A stretch of DNA of 64,000 bases from Candidatus Gastranaerophilales bacterium (GTDB lineage: Bacteria; Cyanobacteriota; Vampirovibrionia; Gastranaerophilales; Gastranaerophilaceae). A program made the position numbers and the translations under genes. The notes under the pieces were generated by a model, which ran no database searches, was not told where the DNA came from, and was given only the letters and a program-made list of their open reading frames with translations. Below are positions 15,622 to 25,452 of this stretch, in pieces; position 1 is the first letter of the stretch, and each line of letters starts with the position of its first letter. The DNA lies in contig CALUTO010000003.1 in the NCBI GenBank assembly GCA_944323735.1, positions 1 through 64,000 on the forward strand. The letters run 5' to 3'.

Positions 15622-17155
15622 TTATTTCCTTTACATTTATTTCTTGTCCATCAGGATTTTCTACTCCTGATGGAATGCCTTTTTTCTTGATAAGTTCTGA
15701 AAAGTATGTATATCTGTAGTTTTTCGGATCAAGGCTTTTTACCGGATAAAGATATTTTTTTGCAAGGTTCAAATCGCATTCTACAAGCGCAAGCTCGGTT
15801 AAATCCAGCCACGCTTCTGAATATGTCGGGTTAGAAGAAATTGCTTTTTTTAAATACCTTTCTTTGTCTTTAGTTGAAAATTTTGAGAGAATATAGAATA
15901 CCTGCGCATTATTTTTTCCGTATAAAACGGCTTTTTCTTTATAATTTTCTGCTTTTTCAGGTTGCTCTGTGTTGTTACAGCAAATTGCAGCAAGTGCATT
16001 TAAAACCGGATTTTTTTTGTCTTTTTTTACAGCTTTCTGGTAAAAAGCCAGTGCTGTTCTGTAGTCTTTTTTGTAGTAGTTTAAATCTCCCATTCCTTTA
16101 AGGGCAGGGATGTATGATTTTTTGAGTTTGTATGATTTTTCAAAATTTTCAGCTGCTTTATCTAAGTCTTTTTGTTTAAAATATATTTCACCCAGAAGTG
16201 CTGCAGAGGCGAAGTCTTTTTTGTCCTGTGCAATATTTTGAGAGAGTTCTTTTATTGCTCTTTGTGTGTCGCCGGTGTTCAGAAAATAGTTTGCAAGATA
16301 AAATTTTGTTTCGCTGCGGTGTTTTGATGCTTTTGCCAGAGTGAAATATTTAAGCGCAAGTGCTTCTTTTCTGTAATTCATTATGTCTATATCTTTTGCA
16401 AGAAGCTGTTCTGTGACTTTTATCGCATCTGAAAATTTGTTGTTTTCGCAGAAAATTTGTGCTTTTATTTTCTGGTAATTTGAATTATCCGGATTCATAG
16501 AAATAGCTTTGTTTATTGCATTCAAAGCTTTGTTGTATTCTTTTAAATTTATATAACCCTGCGCAAGTATGTAGTTTGCATAGTCCGATTTTTTAAGTAA
16601 ATCCGGTTTTTTTGTCATTTCCCTTACTACTTCAAAAGCAAGATTGTTAAAATAAATCTCTGTAAAATTTTGTGCAAGATATATTTCCTCGTCATAAGAC
16701 AAAGCTGTTTTCGGGAAAAGATGCTGCTTTATTAATTCAATCTGGTTTTTGTAAAGCTCATTGTCCTCAATATTCAGCATTGCCTCCTGTGAAAGCGAGA
16801 AAAATCCGAGGTTTGCAAATTTATAAGCAAGACTTATGTTTACAAAATCATTATGTTTTGAAAGCTGAACCACATCTTTGAAATCTCTGTATGCGGAGGT
16901 GATGTTCCCTTGAGAGAATTTTTCTTTTGCTTCATCGTATTTTCTGATTGCATCGTTTCCGTTTGTATTCTGCTTTATATCTGATGAATATGTTATTATC
17001 TTTAAAAAGTCGTTTGCTATATTGTTGTTTTTGATTTGTTTCAGCGAGTCTCTGTTTAAAGCCGGAGCAGAATATAGGGCAGGCTTTTCTTCACTGCGTA
17101 CTGCCGTCATAGTTAAAAATAATATTGCTGTTAAAAAGATAACTTTTTTCTTCAT
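15608..17155 (-). CDS. exported TPR-repeat protein
   Basis: A 515-aa protein with a Sec signal peptide (MKKKVIFLTAILFLTMTAVR) and many tetratricopeptide repeats from about residue 60 to the end, for example YNKALNAINKAISMNPD and YRTALAFYQKAVKKDKK. The open frame extends further upstream, but the signal peptide and an AGGGAAA ribosome site support the ATG at 17155, four bases before the HD-GYP stop. It probably acts as a protein-interaction scaffold outside the inner membrane. Translationally coupled to its neighbours on both sides. Confidence 0.85.
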   Translation of the reverse strand: MKKKVIFLTAILFLTMTAVRSEEKPALYSAPALNRDSLKQIKNNNIANDFLKIITYSSDIKQNTNGNDAIRKYDEAKEKFSQGNITSAYRDFKDVVQLSKHNDFVNISLAYKFANLGFFSLSQEAMLNIEDNELYKNQIELIKQHLFPKTALSYDEEIYLAQNFTEIYFNNLAFEVVREMTKKPDLLKKSDYANYILAQGYINLKEYNKALNAINKAISMNPDNSNYQKIKAQIFCENNKFSDAIKVTEQLLAKDIDIMNYRKEALALKYFTLAKASKHRSETKFYLANYFLNTGDTQRAIKELSQNIAQDKKDFASAALLGEIYFKQKDLDKAAENFEKSYKLKKSYIPALKGMGDLNYYKKDYRTALAFYQKAVKKDKKNPVLNALAAICCNNTEQPEKAENYKEKAVLYGKNNAQVFYILSKFSTKDKERYLKKAISSNPTYSEAWLDLTELALVECDLNLAKKYLYPVKSLDPKNYRYTYFSELIKKKGIPSGVENPDGQEINVKEINEKI

Positions 17156-17159
17156 ATAT

Positions 17160-18887
17160 CTATTTCCCTGCTTTGCAGTTGTAATATTTGTTAAATATTT
17201 CAACAAAGAGTTTTTCACTGTTTTCAGTCGTTTTTTCATCGGACAGTATTTTGTATAAATCATCAACTGTATATTTTTGTAATATTTGAGCGGCATCATT
17301 ATCGAGCTGTGCATCTACTTCACTCAAAAATACCCGGACAAGTTTGTCTGTTTTTATTTTGAAAAATGCATCGACAACAACCGGATCAAAATGCGTACCC
17401 GAACTGCTTTTAATAATATCAAGAGCCTGTTTAACCGGCATTTTGTCTCTGTAATGGCGTTTGGACGTTATTGCATCAAAAACGTCAGCAACTGCCAGAA
17501 TTCGTCCGCCAAATGGAATTTCTTCCTCTTTCAGCTTTCTGAAATATCCCGAGCCGTTGTATTTTTCGTGGTGGCTTGAGGCAATTTCCGCTACATCTTT
17601 AAATTCTTCATTCAGGTAGATTTTGTTCAAAATATCATAGGTTATTTTGACGTGCTGCTGTATGTGCGCATACTCCTCATCTGTAAGTTTTCCGTCTTTT
17701 TGCAGTACGGCATCTCTTATGCCTATTTTTCCGATATCATGAAGAATTGCTGCATGCAAAACGTTTTCTTTTTCCTGAAAAGACAGTTCGAGAACGTCTG
17801 AAATGAGCTCTGCATACATTTTTACACGGCTGGAATGCCCTGCTGTTATTTTGTCACGTGCATCAATAGAAGCAGCAAGCGTGTCAATAAAACTGGCAAA
17901 GAGTCTGCGCTGTCCTTCAATCATTTTTTGCTGGGTTTCAAAGAGTTTTGCGTTCTCAAGGGCAATACCTACACTGGAGCCTATTGTGAGCAGCGTTTCT
18001 TCGTCTTTTTCGGTAAAATTTCCCTCAGCTTTGTTCAAAACCTGAAATACTCCGAGAATTTCATGTTTAAGATTCCATATAGGCATTGTTATCATATTTT
18101 TTGTTTTGTAGCCTGTCTGTCGGTCAATGTCAGGGTTAAACCGTCTGTCATTGTATGCGTCATTTATATTTATAATTTCACCGGTTTTTGCTGAATAGCC
18201 GGCAATACCTGAATCAGCCGAAAAACGGATTTCTTTGATTTCTAACCCTGGTGCAACTTTTGACCAGAGTTCGTTTTTGTCTTTATCTAGAAGAAAAACA
18301 GTACATCTGTCAGCATCGAGCACTTTTGTAATTTCTTCTGCAACGGTTTTTAGCAGTGTATCTATATTTGTTTCTGCAGCCAGAGTTCGTGCCACATTAA
18401 GGATTGCCGTATAAGGCTCTTCTGCTTCGTCAAATCGGCTATCTTCCTGAACGAGATTTTTTATAATGCGTTTTATATTTTGTTTTATGCATTCAAAAGG
18501 CAGGTCATCAGTTTTGATTTTGTTGAAATAATAATTAGCTTCACCCAATTCGCCTTCATAATATCTGATGACTCCTCTGCAATAGTCATTTACGGCAACA
18601 GCCTGTAAGTTTTTTTCATTCACTGCTAGAAATTTGGCATCATTTAACAGTTGTGAGGCAATTTTAAAATTGCCGGAAGAAAGTTTATATTGTAATACAG
18701 CACTTAATGAAAGTATAAAAGAAATGAGGCTGTAGTCCTTTTTGAGAATTAATTTTTTATGTATATCCTGAACTTTTATTAAAAGATCTTTCGGGTTTAT
18801 TGTTTCAGCATCAAGAAACAGCTTTTCTATTTCTTTCTTTTCCTGTTCGGTTGTGTTTAAAATATTATTTTTCTGCTTATTTATCAT
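17160..18887 (-). CDS. GAF and HD-GYP domain phosphodiesterase-like protein
   Basis: A 575-aa cytoplasmic signalling protein. An N-terminal helical region (1-155) is followed by a GAF sensor domain (about 160-310) and an HD-GYP domain (about 335-510). The metal site is visible as HSSRV, ILHDIGKIG and SSHHEKYNGSGY. HD-GYP enzymes cleave cyclic di-GMP. Here the GYP signature reads GYF, a deviation of unknown effect. The longer frame (start 18902) contains the AAGGGA ribosome site, so the ATG at 18887 is chosen. First gene of the operon. Confidence 0.88.
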   Translation of the reverse strand: MINKQKNNILNTTEQEKKEIEKLFLDAETINPKDLLIKVQDIHKKLILKKDYSLISFILSLSAVLQYKLSSGNFKIASQLLNDAKFLAVNEKNLQAVAVNDYCRGVIRYYEGELGEANYYFNKIKTDDLPFECIKQNIKRIIKNLVQEDSRFDEAEEPYTAILNVARTLAAETNIDTLLKTVAEEITKVLDADRCTVFLLDKDKNELWSKVAPGLEIKEIRFSADSGIAGYSAKTGEIININDAYNDRRFNPDIDRQTGYKTKNMITMPIWNLKHEILGVFQVLNKAEGNFTEKDEETLLTIGSSVGIALENAKLFETQQKMIEGQRRLFASFIDTLAASIDARDKITAGHSSRVKMYAELISDVLELSFQEKENVLHAAILHDIGKIGIRDAVLQKDGKLTDEEYAHIQQHVKITYDILNKIYLNEEFKDVAEIASSHHEKYNGSGYFRKLKEEEIPFGGRILAVADVFDAITSKRHYRDKMPVKQALDIIKSSSGTHFDPVVVDAFFKIKTDKLVRVFLSEVDAQLDNDAAQILQKYTVDDLYKILSDEKTTENSEKLFVEIFNKYYNCKAGK

Positions 18888-18961
18888 TTTTTCCCTTAAC
18901 ATATTCTCAATTTAATTATACAATATTTTTAGTAAATTATAAATTGCTAAGGATTACCTGA

Positions 18962-19654
18962 ATGAAAAAAATAAGTATTATAGTTCCTGTTTTTAATGAA
19001 ATAAAAACGCTGGAGGAGGTTATAGAAAGGCTGCAGAAGGTTCCGATGTGCGGTCTTGAAAAAGAAATAATAATTGTTGATGATTATTCGACAGACGGAA
19101 CGAGAGAACTGATAAAAGATTACGAAGGTATGTATAAAGTTTTTTATCATGATTACAATCAGGGAAAAGGTGCTGCCATAAGAACCGGTCTTTCTCATGT
19201 TACCGGCGATATAATGGTTATTCAGGATGCGGATCTGGAGTATGACCCTGCGGATTATGATGATTTAATAAAACTGATAATTGAAGGAAAAGCTGATGTT
19301 GTTTACGGCTCCAGACTTTCAGGCGGAAAACCGTCCCGATCCTTTATGTTTACGCATCTTCTCGGAAATAAACTTTTAACATTTATCACAAATCTCCTGT
19401 ATAATACGACGCTTACGGATATGGAAACATGCTACAAAGCTTTTCGTACGGATTTTATCAAGGGTATTGAGATAAAGTCTGACAGGTTCGATTTTGAACC
19501 TGAAATTACTGCAAAAGTTTTGAAACGCCGCCCGAGACTTTATGAAATGCCTATTTCATATTACGGCAGAGAGTATTCGGAGGGCAAAAAAATCACATGG
19601 AAAGACGGAATTCACGCTGTAATTGCGCTTATAAAATATAGATTTACCGACTGA
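18962..19654 (+). CDS. family 2 glycosyltransferase (DPM1-like)
   Basis: A 230-aa GT-A fold transferase without membrane helices. It has the N-terminal SIIVPVFNE strand, DDYSTDGT, the DXD-type metal site QDADLEYDP and the acceptor-side YGSRLSGG and TDMETCYKAFR segments, as in polyprenyl-phosphate mannose/glucose synthases. It probably loads a sugar onto a lipid carrier or a cell-surface glycan. Single gene, divergent from the HD-GYP operon. Confidence 0.88.
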   Translation: MKKISIIVPVFNEIKTLEEVIERLQKVPMCGLEKEIIIVDDYSTDGTRELIKDYEGMYKVFYHDYNQGKGAAIRTGLSHVTGDIMVIQDADLEYDPADYDDLIKLIIEGKADVVYGSRLSGGKPSRSFMFTHLLGNKLLTFITNLLYNTTLTDMETCYKAFRTDFIKGIEIKSDRFDFEPEITAKVLKRRPRLYEMPISYYGREYSEGKKITWKDGIHAVIALIKYRFTD

Positions 19655-19658
19655 AAAT

Positions 19659-19687
19659 AAAAAAGCGGTTGTCAGACCGCATTTTTT
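19659..19687. terminator. bidirectional intrinsic terminator
   Basis: GCGGT/ACCGC stem flanked by a run of A on the left and T on the right, between the convergent glycosyltransferase and dapL genes. Confidence 0.8.
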
Positions 19688-19694
19688 ATTTTTA

Positions 19695-20864
19695 TTATTT
19701 AAACAGTTTTTCAAATCTTTGCATTGCTTCTATTGTATTTTCTTTGGAGCCGAAAGAGGTTAATCTGAAATAGCCTTCTCCGTTTTTGCCGAAGCCTGAG
19801 CCTGGTGTGCCGACTACCTGAATATTTTCGAGCAGGTAATCAAAAAACTCCCATGACGTCATATTATTCGGGCATTTCAGCCAGATGTAGGGAGAATGTT
19901 TTCCTCCTGTATGACTGATATTGCATTTTTCAAGAGTGTCGGAGATAATTTTCGCATTTTCTTTATAATAATTGATATTTTCTTTGATTTCTTGCTGACC
20001 GCTCTCGCTGAATACAGCTTCTGCGCCTCTTTGTATAATATAGGGTACACCGTTAAATTTTGTGGTCTGGCGTCTTAGCCAGAATTTGTTGAGTTTTTCA
20101 TGAGATTTTGGCACAATTGTGTATCCGCAGCGTGTGCCTGTAAAGCCTGCAGTTTTTGAAAGAGAGCAGAATTCAATTGCACAATTTTTTGCACCTTCTA
20201 TTTCGTATATGCTGTGCGGCAGAGACTCATCTGAAATAAAGCATTCGTATGCTGCATCGAAGAGTATAACGGCTTTGTTTTTGAGTGCGTATTCTACCCA
20301 TTTTCTTAACTGTTCTTTGTTGTATACAGCTCCTGTCGGATTGTTCGGGGAGCAGATGTAAATTATGTCTGCGTTGATATTTTCATCAGGCAGCGGCAGA
20401 AATCCGTTATTTCCGTTTGCATCTGAAAAAATGACTTTTCTTCCTGCCATAACATTTGTATCTACATAAACTGGATAAACAGGATCCGGAACAAGCACCG
20501 TATTTTTCGTAGAGAAGATATCAAGAATATTGCCGATATCGCTTTTTGCGCCGTCAGAAATAAATATCTCGTCGAGTTCCAGTTCTACATTGCGTTTTTT
20601 ATAATATTTTTGAATAGCCTGTCTTAAGAATTCATATCCCTGTTCGGGACCGTATCCTCTGAATGTAGATTGAACGCCCATCTCGTCAACAGCTTTGTGC
20701 AATGCATCAATAACAGCTTTGCACAAAGGTCTTGTCACATCGCCTATTCCTAGTCTTATAACTTTTTTATCAGGATTTTTTTGTATAAATTCATTGACCT
20801 TTTTTGCTACTGTTGAGAAAAGGTAGCTTTCTTCAAGGTTTTTATAATTTTCGTTTATGTTCAT
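19695..20864 (-). CDS. dapL: LL-diaminopimelate aminotransferase
   Basis: A 389-aa class I/II PLP aminotransferase. DapL converts tetrahydrodipicolinate directly to LL-diaminopimelate for lysine and peptidoglycan. Signatures: LGIGDVTRPL near the N-terminus, FRGYGPEQGY, FISDGAKSDIGN, PNNPTG, and the PLP lysine in SLSKTAGFTGTRCGY. The pathway is typical of Cyanobacteria, plants and Chlamydiae (established knowledge). AAAGGGG lies before the ATG. Confidence 0.95.
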   Translation of the reverse strand: MNINENYKNLEESYLFSTVAKKVNEFIQKNPDKKVIRLGIGDVTRPLCKAVIDALHKAVDEMGVQSTFRGYGPEQGYEFLRQAIQKYYKKRNVELELDEIFISDGAKSDIGNILDIFSTKNTVLVPDPVYPVYVDTNVMAGRKVIFSDANGNNGFLPLPDENINADIIYICSPNNPTGAVYNKEQLRKWVEYALKNKAVILFDAAYECFISDESLPHSIYEIEGAKNCAIEFCSLSKTAGFTGTRCGYTIVPKSHEKLNKFWLRRQTTKFNGVPYIIQRGAEAVFSESGQQEIKENINYYKENAKIISDTLEKCNISHTGGKHSPYIWLKCPNNMTSWEFFDYLLENIQVVGTPGSGFGKNGEGYFRLTSFGSKENTIEAMQRFEKLFK

Positions 20865-20984
20865 ACTTTCCCCTTTTTATATGTTAAGGTATTTTGTATT
20901 TACCTCATTACTGTTAAATTATAAACAAAAATTATAAAATTATGCAAACAATAGCAATTAGGGCAGTTTTTGTTTTGTTTTTTA

Positions 20985-23090
20985 TTAAAATGTTATTCTT
21001 GTACCGATTGTGACTGACGAATTGCTGCGTGTTTTGTTCAGTGCATCGTGTTCTCTGTTGTAGCGGAGAGAAACAGATGTTTTCGGGTTTAGCTGTGCAC
21101 CAAGTCCGACTGAAAAATTCGTTTTGTTTTCTGTTTGTTCATTGAATCCGCCTATTGTGATTTTTTGCCGGTAGAGTCCGGCACCGGCATCTGTGTATAA
21201 AATTACATTCGAGTCAGCTGGTTTGAACGCTGCAGACACTCCGCCCTGTAATCCAAAATCTTTGTCAACAGGTGTTATAGCACTGCCTGCCTTTACGCCT
21301 GCATTTAGCTGCAAATTTTCATTCGGGCTGTATGAGACAGAGGAAGCGGCGTTTAATTTTACCCCCGGTTGTGCTGAAATACATAGTCCTTCTGTAGTTT
21401 GTTTTAATTCCGCAAAGACTCCGCCGCTCAGATTATTTTTCAAAACTGCATTCTTGAAATTGTTCTTAAGTTCAAAACCGTTTTCTGCAAGGATTCTTGC
21501 ATCACCATGAAAACCTGAGTTGTTCAGACTGAAAGTCATTCCGCAATATAATGAGGCTTTTGATGTGTTTGAAAGCTGCATATTTCCGGTGTCAACCAGT
21601 GTATTTTCTTTTCCTGCAGCTCCTTTAAAAAATGTTGAAAGATATTGCGCATCAGGTGCGGACTTATAGCGTTTTGAAACATTATCATATATGTTTGGAT
21701 TAACTGCAGGTGCATAACGATTTATTTCTTCTTGAGATAAACCGGCTTCTGTTAAATCTTTTCTGATGTCATTGTTCATTCTTATCTCTGCATTGAGGCT
21801 TGCGGTTGTGTCTCTGCTAAACTCACATCCTCCGATTTTTCCTTCTGTATAAGAGACAATGGCCTTTGTATCAAAAAATTTTCCGTTATTTTCGTTTATT
21901 CCTTTATGTTCTGTTTTTAAGCCGGCACTTTTGGATTTTAGAAAAATATCCGTTTCATTGTTTTGTTTGTAGCCGAGAGTGAGCGAGGTTTCTTTTGTTT
22001 TTGCATTGTTTCCATAGACAAGTGAGCCTCCGGCTTTTGCTGAGATATTTCCGTTTGTTGATATGTTAACAGTTCCTTTTATTGACGGTTCCTGATTAAT
22101 TTTTATATCAAATGGACTTTCCATGTGATAATCCCGTTTATCCATTTCGTCTCCGAATGCTGCTTCTTTTTTTAGCGCAAATTCGGTATATGCCTTTTCT
22201 CCGTCATTCTGCAGTGTGATATATCCTCCGCTTTCAATTTCACTGCTTCTTTTGTAGACTTCTTTTGCAGCGTCTTTAATATTTGAGGCATTGATTACAA
22301 TATTTGAACCGTAGTCATTAAAAGCATATTTTCCGTCCTCAATCCGGTATAAAAGAGTAAGATGATTGCCTCCATCCGGTGTAGTACCGCCCAGCATAGC
22401 TGCTTCAATTCCGCAGTCGTGCAATGTTTTCATAATAAAAGAATGAATAGGTCCGCAGATAAAACCGCTCAATTCCCCGCTTTCCGGCGTATTAATAATT
22501 TTGTTCAGAATATCGCTCTGATTTTCTCCAACTTTTTTGTGCGGTTTGTTATCATCATAGAGTGTTTCAAAATTATCAAGTAGTCTCGATATTGTTGAAT
22601 AAATCTGTTCAGGATTGTCTTTGTTTTCTTTGATGTAATTTTTCAGGTATTCATAAGTTTTTTCTGAAGAGTTTCCGTTCGCTGCATAAAAATTTTTCAG
22701 GTCTGTTAAGTCTATGCCCTTTATATCATTTCTGTCAATATAGTCAAGCGAGTGGTAAGTTTTGTCAAAATTTATATCCGGTGTTTTATCAATATTCTGA
22801 TTATCATTGTCTTGGTTTCCCAGAATTTCGTCCAGAAAATCTTTAATATCTTCGTCCTGACTGTCCTGGTTTAAATTTATATGAATTCCAAAATTTGTGA
22901 ATAAAGGAGTCATTGAAGCGCTTTCTATTGTACCGTTTTGTGTAACGGATTCGTCTGTTATTGTTACTTCAAATTGAGCTTCTGATGAAGTTTTGAGAAC
23001 AATTTTGTCTGTATTTTCCTGTTTTATTATTTGGTCCTCTTCCGGCAATGTTTTTTTGTCGATTTTTTTAACTTTCTCTTTATCCGTCAT
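20985..23090 (-). CDS. transglutaminase-like triad plus beta-barrel-like protein, no signal peptide
   Basis: A 701-aa protein. Residues 205-265 contain a possible Cys-His-Asp triad with transglutaminase-core spacing: Cys212 in GFICGPIHSF, His243 in GGNHLTLLYRI, Asp259 in YAFNDYG. From about 330 to the end it is built of alternating beta strands and turns and finishes in GTRITF, ending in Phe as outer-membrane barrels do. Yet the start is fixed by an in-frame TAA three codons upstream and there is no signal peptide; the N-terminus is charged. How it would reach an outer membrane is unclear. Not recognised as a known family. Confidence 0.7.
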   Translation of the reverse strand: MTDKEKVKKIDKKTLPEEDQIIKQENTDKIVLKTSSEAQFEVTITDESVTQNGTIESASMTPLFTNFGIHINLNQDSQDEDIKDFLDEILGNQDNDNQNIDKTPDINFDKTYHSLDYIDRNDIKGIDLTDLKNFYAANGNSSEKTYEYLKNYIKENKDNPEQIYSTISRLLDNFETLYDDNKPHKKVGENQSDILNKIINTPESGELSGFICGPIHSFIMKTLHDCGIEAAMLGGTTPDGGNHLTLLYRIEDGKYAFNDYGSNIVINASNIKDAAKEVYKRSSEIESGGYITLQNDGEKAYTEFALKKEAAFGDEMDKRDYHMESPFDIKINQEPSIKGTVNISTNGNISAKAGGSLVYGNNAKTKETSLTLGYKQNNETDIFLKSKSAGLKTEHKGINENNGKFFDTKAIVSYTEGKIGGCEFSRDTTASLNAEIRMNNDIRKDLTEAGLSQEEINRYAPAVNPNIYDNVSKRYKSAPDAQYLSTFFKGAAGKENTLVDTGNMQLSNTSKASLYCGMTFSLNNSGFHGDARILAENGFELKNNFKNAVLKNNLSGGVFAELKQTTEGLCISAQPGVKLNAASSVSYSPNENLQLNAGVKAGSAITPVDKDFGLQGGVSAAFKPADSNVILYTDAGAGLYRQKITIGGFNEQTENKTNFSVGLGAQLNPKTSVSLRYNREHDALNKTRSNSSVTIGTRITF

Positions 23091-23307
23091 AACAAATTAT
23101 TCCAATTCTGTTTTCTTCCCCGTAATATATTAAAGTATTCCTGGATAAAAAAATTGCCTTAAACCGGTAAAAAACATGCAGAAAGGATTTTTTCCGGTAG
23201 CAGCGTAATTTTGTGAAAATTCTGATATCATAAGATACTGTATGAAAAATGAATAATTTTTCCAGTTTGCGCAAAAAAAATTTTTTTGGAGTTTAAATAA
23301 AAATACT

Positions 23308-23988
23308 ATGAAAATTTCAAAAATTATAAATATGCCCCCCGGGTGTTCTGTAAAAAAAGCTGTAGGAATTGCACTTGCTGCAGGTTCTCTTTCTCTTATT
23401 GCACCGCTAACTATGAAAGCTCAGACTCTTGAGAAAGACACTCTTGAAATTCCGTCAGCAACAATTACAAAAGATTCTATACCCGCAATTGCAAGGGTGC
23501 CGGCTAAAGGTACAACAGACAGCGAGGTATTACGGGAAGCCCCGAGTCCTGTTGTATATATAGCCGGAAAACGGAAGAAAGCAGCTATTGTAGTTGATTT
23601 GTCAAACAATGTTTTGTTCTTATATCATGAAACGGGTATTCCTCTGGCTGCATATCTTGTTGCAAGCGGAAAGAAAAAATATCCGACCGATACAGGCATC
23701 AGGATAGTTACACAGATAGAAAAATATCCGTATAAAACTGCTTCTTCGAAAACAAAAAGATATAAAAATCCGGATGATTACGGTCCGAGAGTTATATGTC
23801 TTGAGACGGTTGACCCTGAAACAGGAAAAAGAGGAAAAACAGGCGAATTTATCCATGGAAACAATAATCCTTCGAGTCTTGGAAAATATGCGTCACTCGG
23901 CTGTGTCAGAATGGATAATACCGTTATTAAATATATTGCTTCAATGTTAAAACCCGGTGATATTGTTGTAATGAAGCGTGAAAAATAA
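23308..23988 (+). CDS. L,D-transpeptidase (YkuD family)
   Basis: A 226-aa exported enzyme that makes 3-3 peptidoglycan cross-links or attaches proteins to peptidoglycan. A signal-peptide-like hydrophobic helix spans about residues 17-37. The YkuD domain (90-225) has the catalytic block EFIHGNN followed by ASLGCVRMDN, with the nucleophilic Cys. A Thr/Pro-rich linker (40-80) separates the two. The ribosome site is poor: GGAG lies 17 bases before the ATG, so the start is less certain. Confidence 0.9.
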   Translation: MKISKIINMPPGCSVKKAVGIALAAGSLSLIAPLTMKAQTLEKDTLEIPSATITKDSIPAIARVPAKGTTDSEVLREAPSPVVYIAGKRKKAAIVVDLSNNVLFLYHETGIPLAAYLVASGKKKYPTDTGIRIVTQIEKYPYKTASSKTKRYKNPDDYGPRVICLETVDPETGKRGKTGEFIHGNNNPSSLGKYASLGCVRMDNTVIKYIASMLKPGDIVVMKREK

Positions 23989-24048
23989 GCCGGGCAATTT
24001 TTGGGGTTTACATGTTTTATAGTACAGTAGTTTAAAAACGGTCTTTTT

Positions 24049-24717
24049 ATGAAAACAGATAATTTAACACAACATAATACCCGAATGAATTTTAAAGCCC
24101 GAAGAATTGCGTTCACAAAACCGGCGGGACTTGATACGGCAATAGAAATCTATTCTCTGGAAAGTAAAGACCGACCTGTCGTGAAGCAAATTATTGAGGC
24201 GGTGAATATGGAAAAACTTCTGCCCGCACGTACAGAGTATAAAAATTTCAGTATATGGCAGAAGATAATAAATGCAGCTGCCGCTTTTCTCGGGGAGGGT
24301 AAAAAACAGTCAGCTTTTCTTGCTGTGCAGAATAAAAAACCGTGCGGCATTATGCTGACAAATTCAAACAGAAAAGAAGGCACAGTCGGGATTATTGCGA
24401 CATGGCCCGTGAAAAAAGATACAAAAGTACAGAAAGCGGGAAGTTCGCTTTTTACGGCATTTCTTGATATTGCACAAAGAAAAAGACTCAGGAAAATTTC
24501 GCTTGAACCTGTAATAAACGGGCCTACTGATGCAGTAGGGTTCTATCAGTCGCATGGAATGCACTTTCCTGACTCTAGGGCATCTGTTATGACATCCGCA
24601 AAACAGTCGATAAAAGACACTTTTGAGATAAAGAAAAAAGAGTTGAATTATGTTACTGAAAAAAATCCGGTTAAAACTAGTATCAAAAATGTTGTGGACT
24701 TAAATTTTACTGTGTGA
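24049..24717 (+). CDS. GNAT-like acetyltransferase with MNFKA tag
   Basis: A 222-aa protein with a GNAT-type core (about 20-180): a beta strand CGIMLTNSNRKEGTVGIIATWP, an acetyl-CoA loop-like segment (KKDTKVQKAGSSLFTAFLDIA) and the C-terminal ISLEPVINGPTDAVGFYQSHG, which matches the GNAT motif B pattern (L.V...N..A..fY...Gf). Residues 13-17 read MNFKA, the tag shared with the 7-14 kb cluster, though this gene is 10 kb away. No ribosome site is obvious. Substrate unknown. Confidence 0.7.
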   Translation: MKTDNLTQHNTRMNFKARRIAFTKPAGLDTAIEIYSLESKDRPVVKQIIEAVNMEKLLPARTEYKNFSIWQKIINAAAAFLGEGKKQSAFLAVQNKKPCGIMLTNSNRKEGTVGIIATWPVKKDTKVQKAGSSLFTAFLDIAQRKRLRKISLEPVINGPTDAVGFYQSHGMHFPDSRASVMTSAKQSIKDTFEIKKKELNYVTEKNPVKTSIKNVVDLNFTV

Positions 24718-24776
24718 GGCAGGAAAAATTCACATTTTACAAAGTCTGGATATAATCTAAACTTCCGGTGAATTTC

Positions 24777-25274
24777 TTAGTGATAAAATCTTCCGCCACC
24801 GATACCTGTCATTCTGTCACGGGTTTCTAATTCGGAATCTACTATGCTGCAAAATTCATCTCTTTTTCTGTACGGATCTTTTTCAAAATTGTCTGAAATA
24901 TTTTTTATTACTCTCGGGTTTTCGTAATTTCTGACTTTTTCTTTTATAATTTTCTTAAACAGGTTAAGTTCTGCAATGTCTACAGTCTTGCTGCACAGAG
25001 ACAGAATTGATTTTGCCAGATTTTTCTTTTCGGGTACGGTTTCTAAAAAGCAGGTTTCTTCAGGTGCCAGTTCTGATGAAATAAACAAATCCGTACCGCC
25101 GTTTTTGTTCTTTTTAGCGTGAAGCAGCGTGGTATCTTCCGTGTTCGGATAGGCTGCATACAAAAGTTTGTTATATTTGTCCATTCTTTTTGTATTATTT
25201 TTGAATTCTTCTTTTTGGATTTTTTCGTGCAATTCACTGCTTAGGCGCATCTTAAAATTTATTGTGTTATTCAT
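24777..25274 (-). CDS. hypothetical protein
   Basis: A 165-aa charged, helical, soluble protein without a recognised domain. The N-terminus MNNTINFKMRLS has an INFKM sequence that may be a further variant of the Phe-Lys tag. The C-terminal tail is Gly/Arg-rich. Start supported by AGGAG seven bases before the ATG. Monocistronic. Confidence 0.65.
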   Translation of the reverse strand: MNNTINFKMRLSSELHEKIQKEEFKNNTKRMDKYNKLLYAAYPNTEDTTLLHAKKNKNGGTDLFISSELAPEETCFLETVPEKKNLAKSILSLCSKTVDIAELNLFKKIIKEKVRNYENPRVIKNISDNFEKDPYRKRDEFCSIVDSELETRDRMTGIGGGRFYH

Positions 25275-25452
25275 ATTTTTCTCCTGATGATACGGACTGT
25301 GTCCGAAGCATTTATTATTCTTTATAATAATAAACTCAAATTTTTAAAATTTGCGAATTTTTTTTATATTTATGAAAAATATTTACATTTGTTTAAGGCA
25401 ATTTTTGAAGTAAAGAAACCTTTATATATTTAAAGGAGTTCAGGAGGATACT

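Noticed and set aside
23080-23274. 64-codon minus-strand ORF upstream of the barrel-like gene
   Set aside because: Different frame from the 701-aa gene, which has its own in-frame stop upstream; composition is not protein-like.
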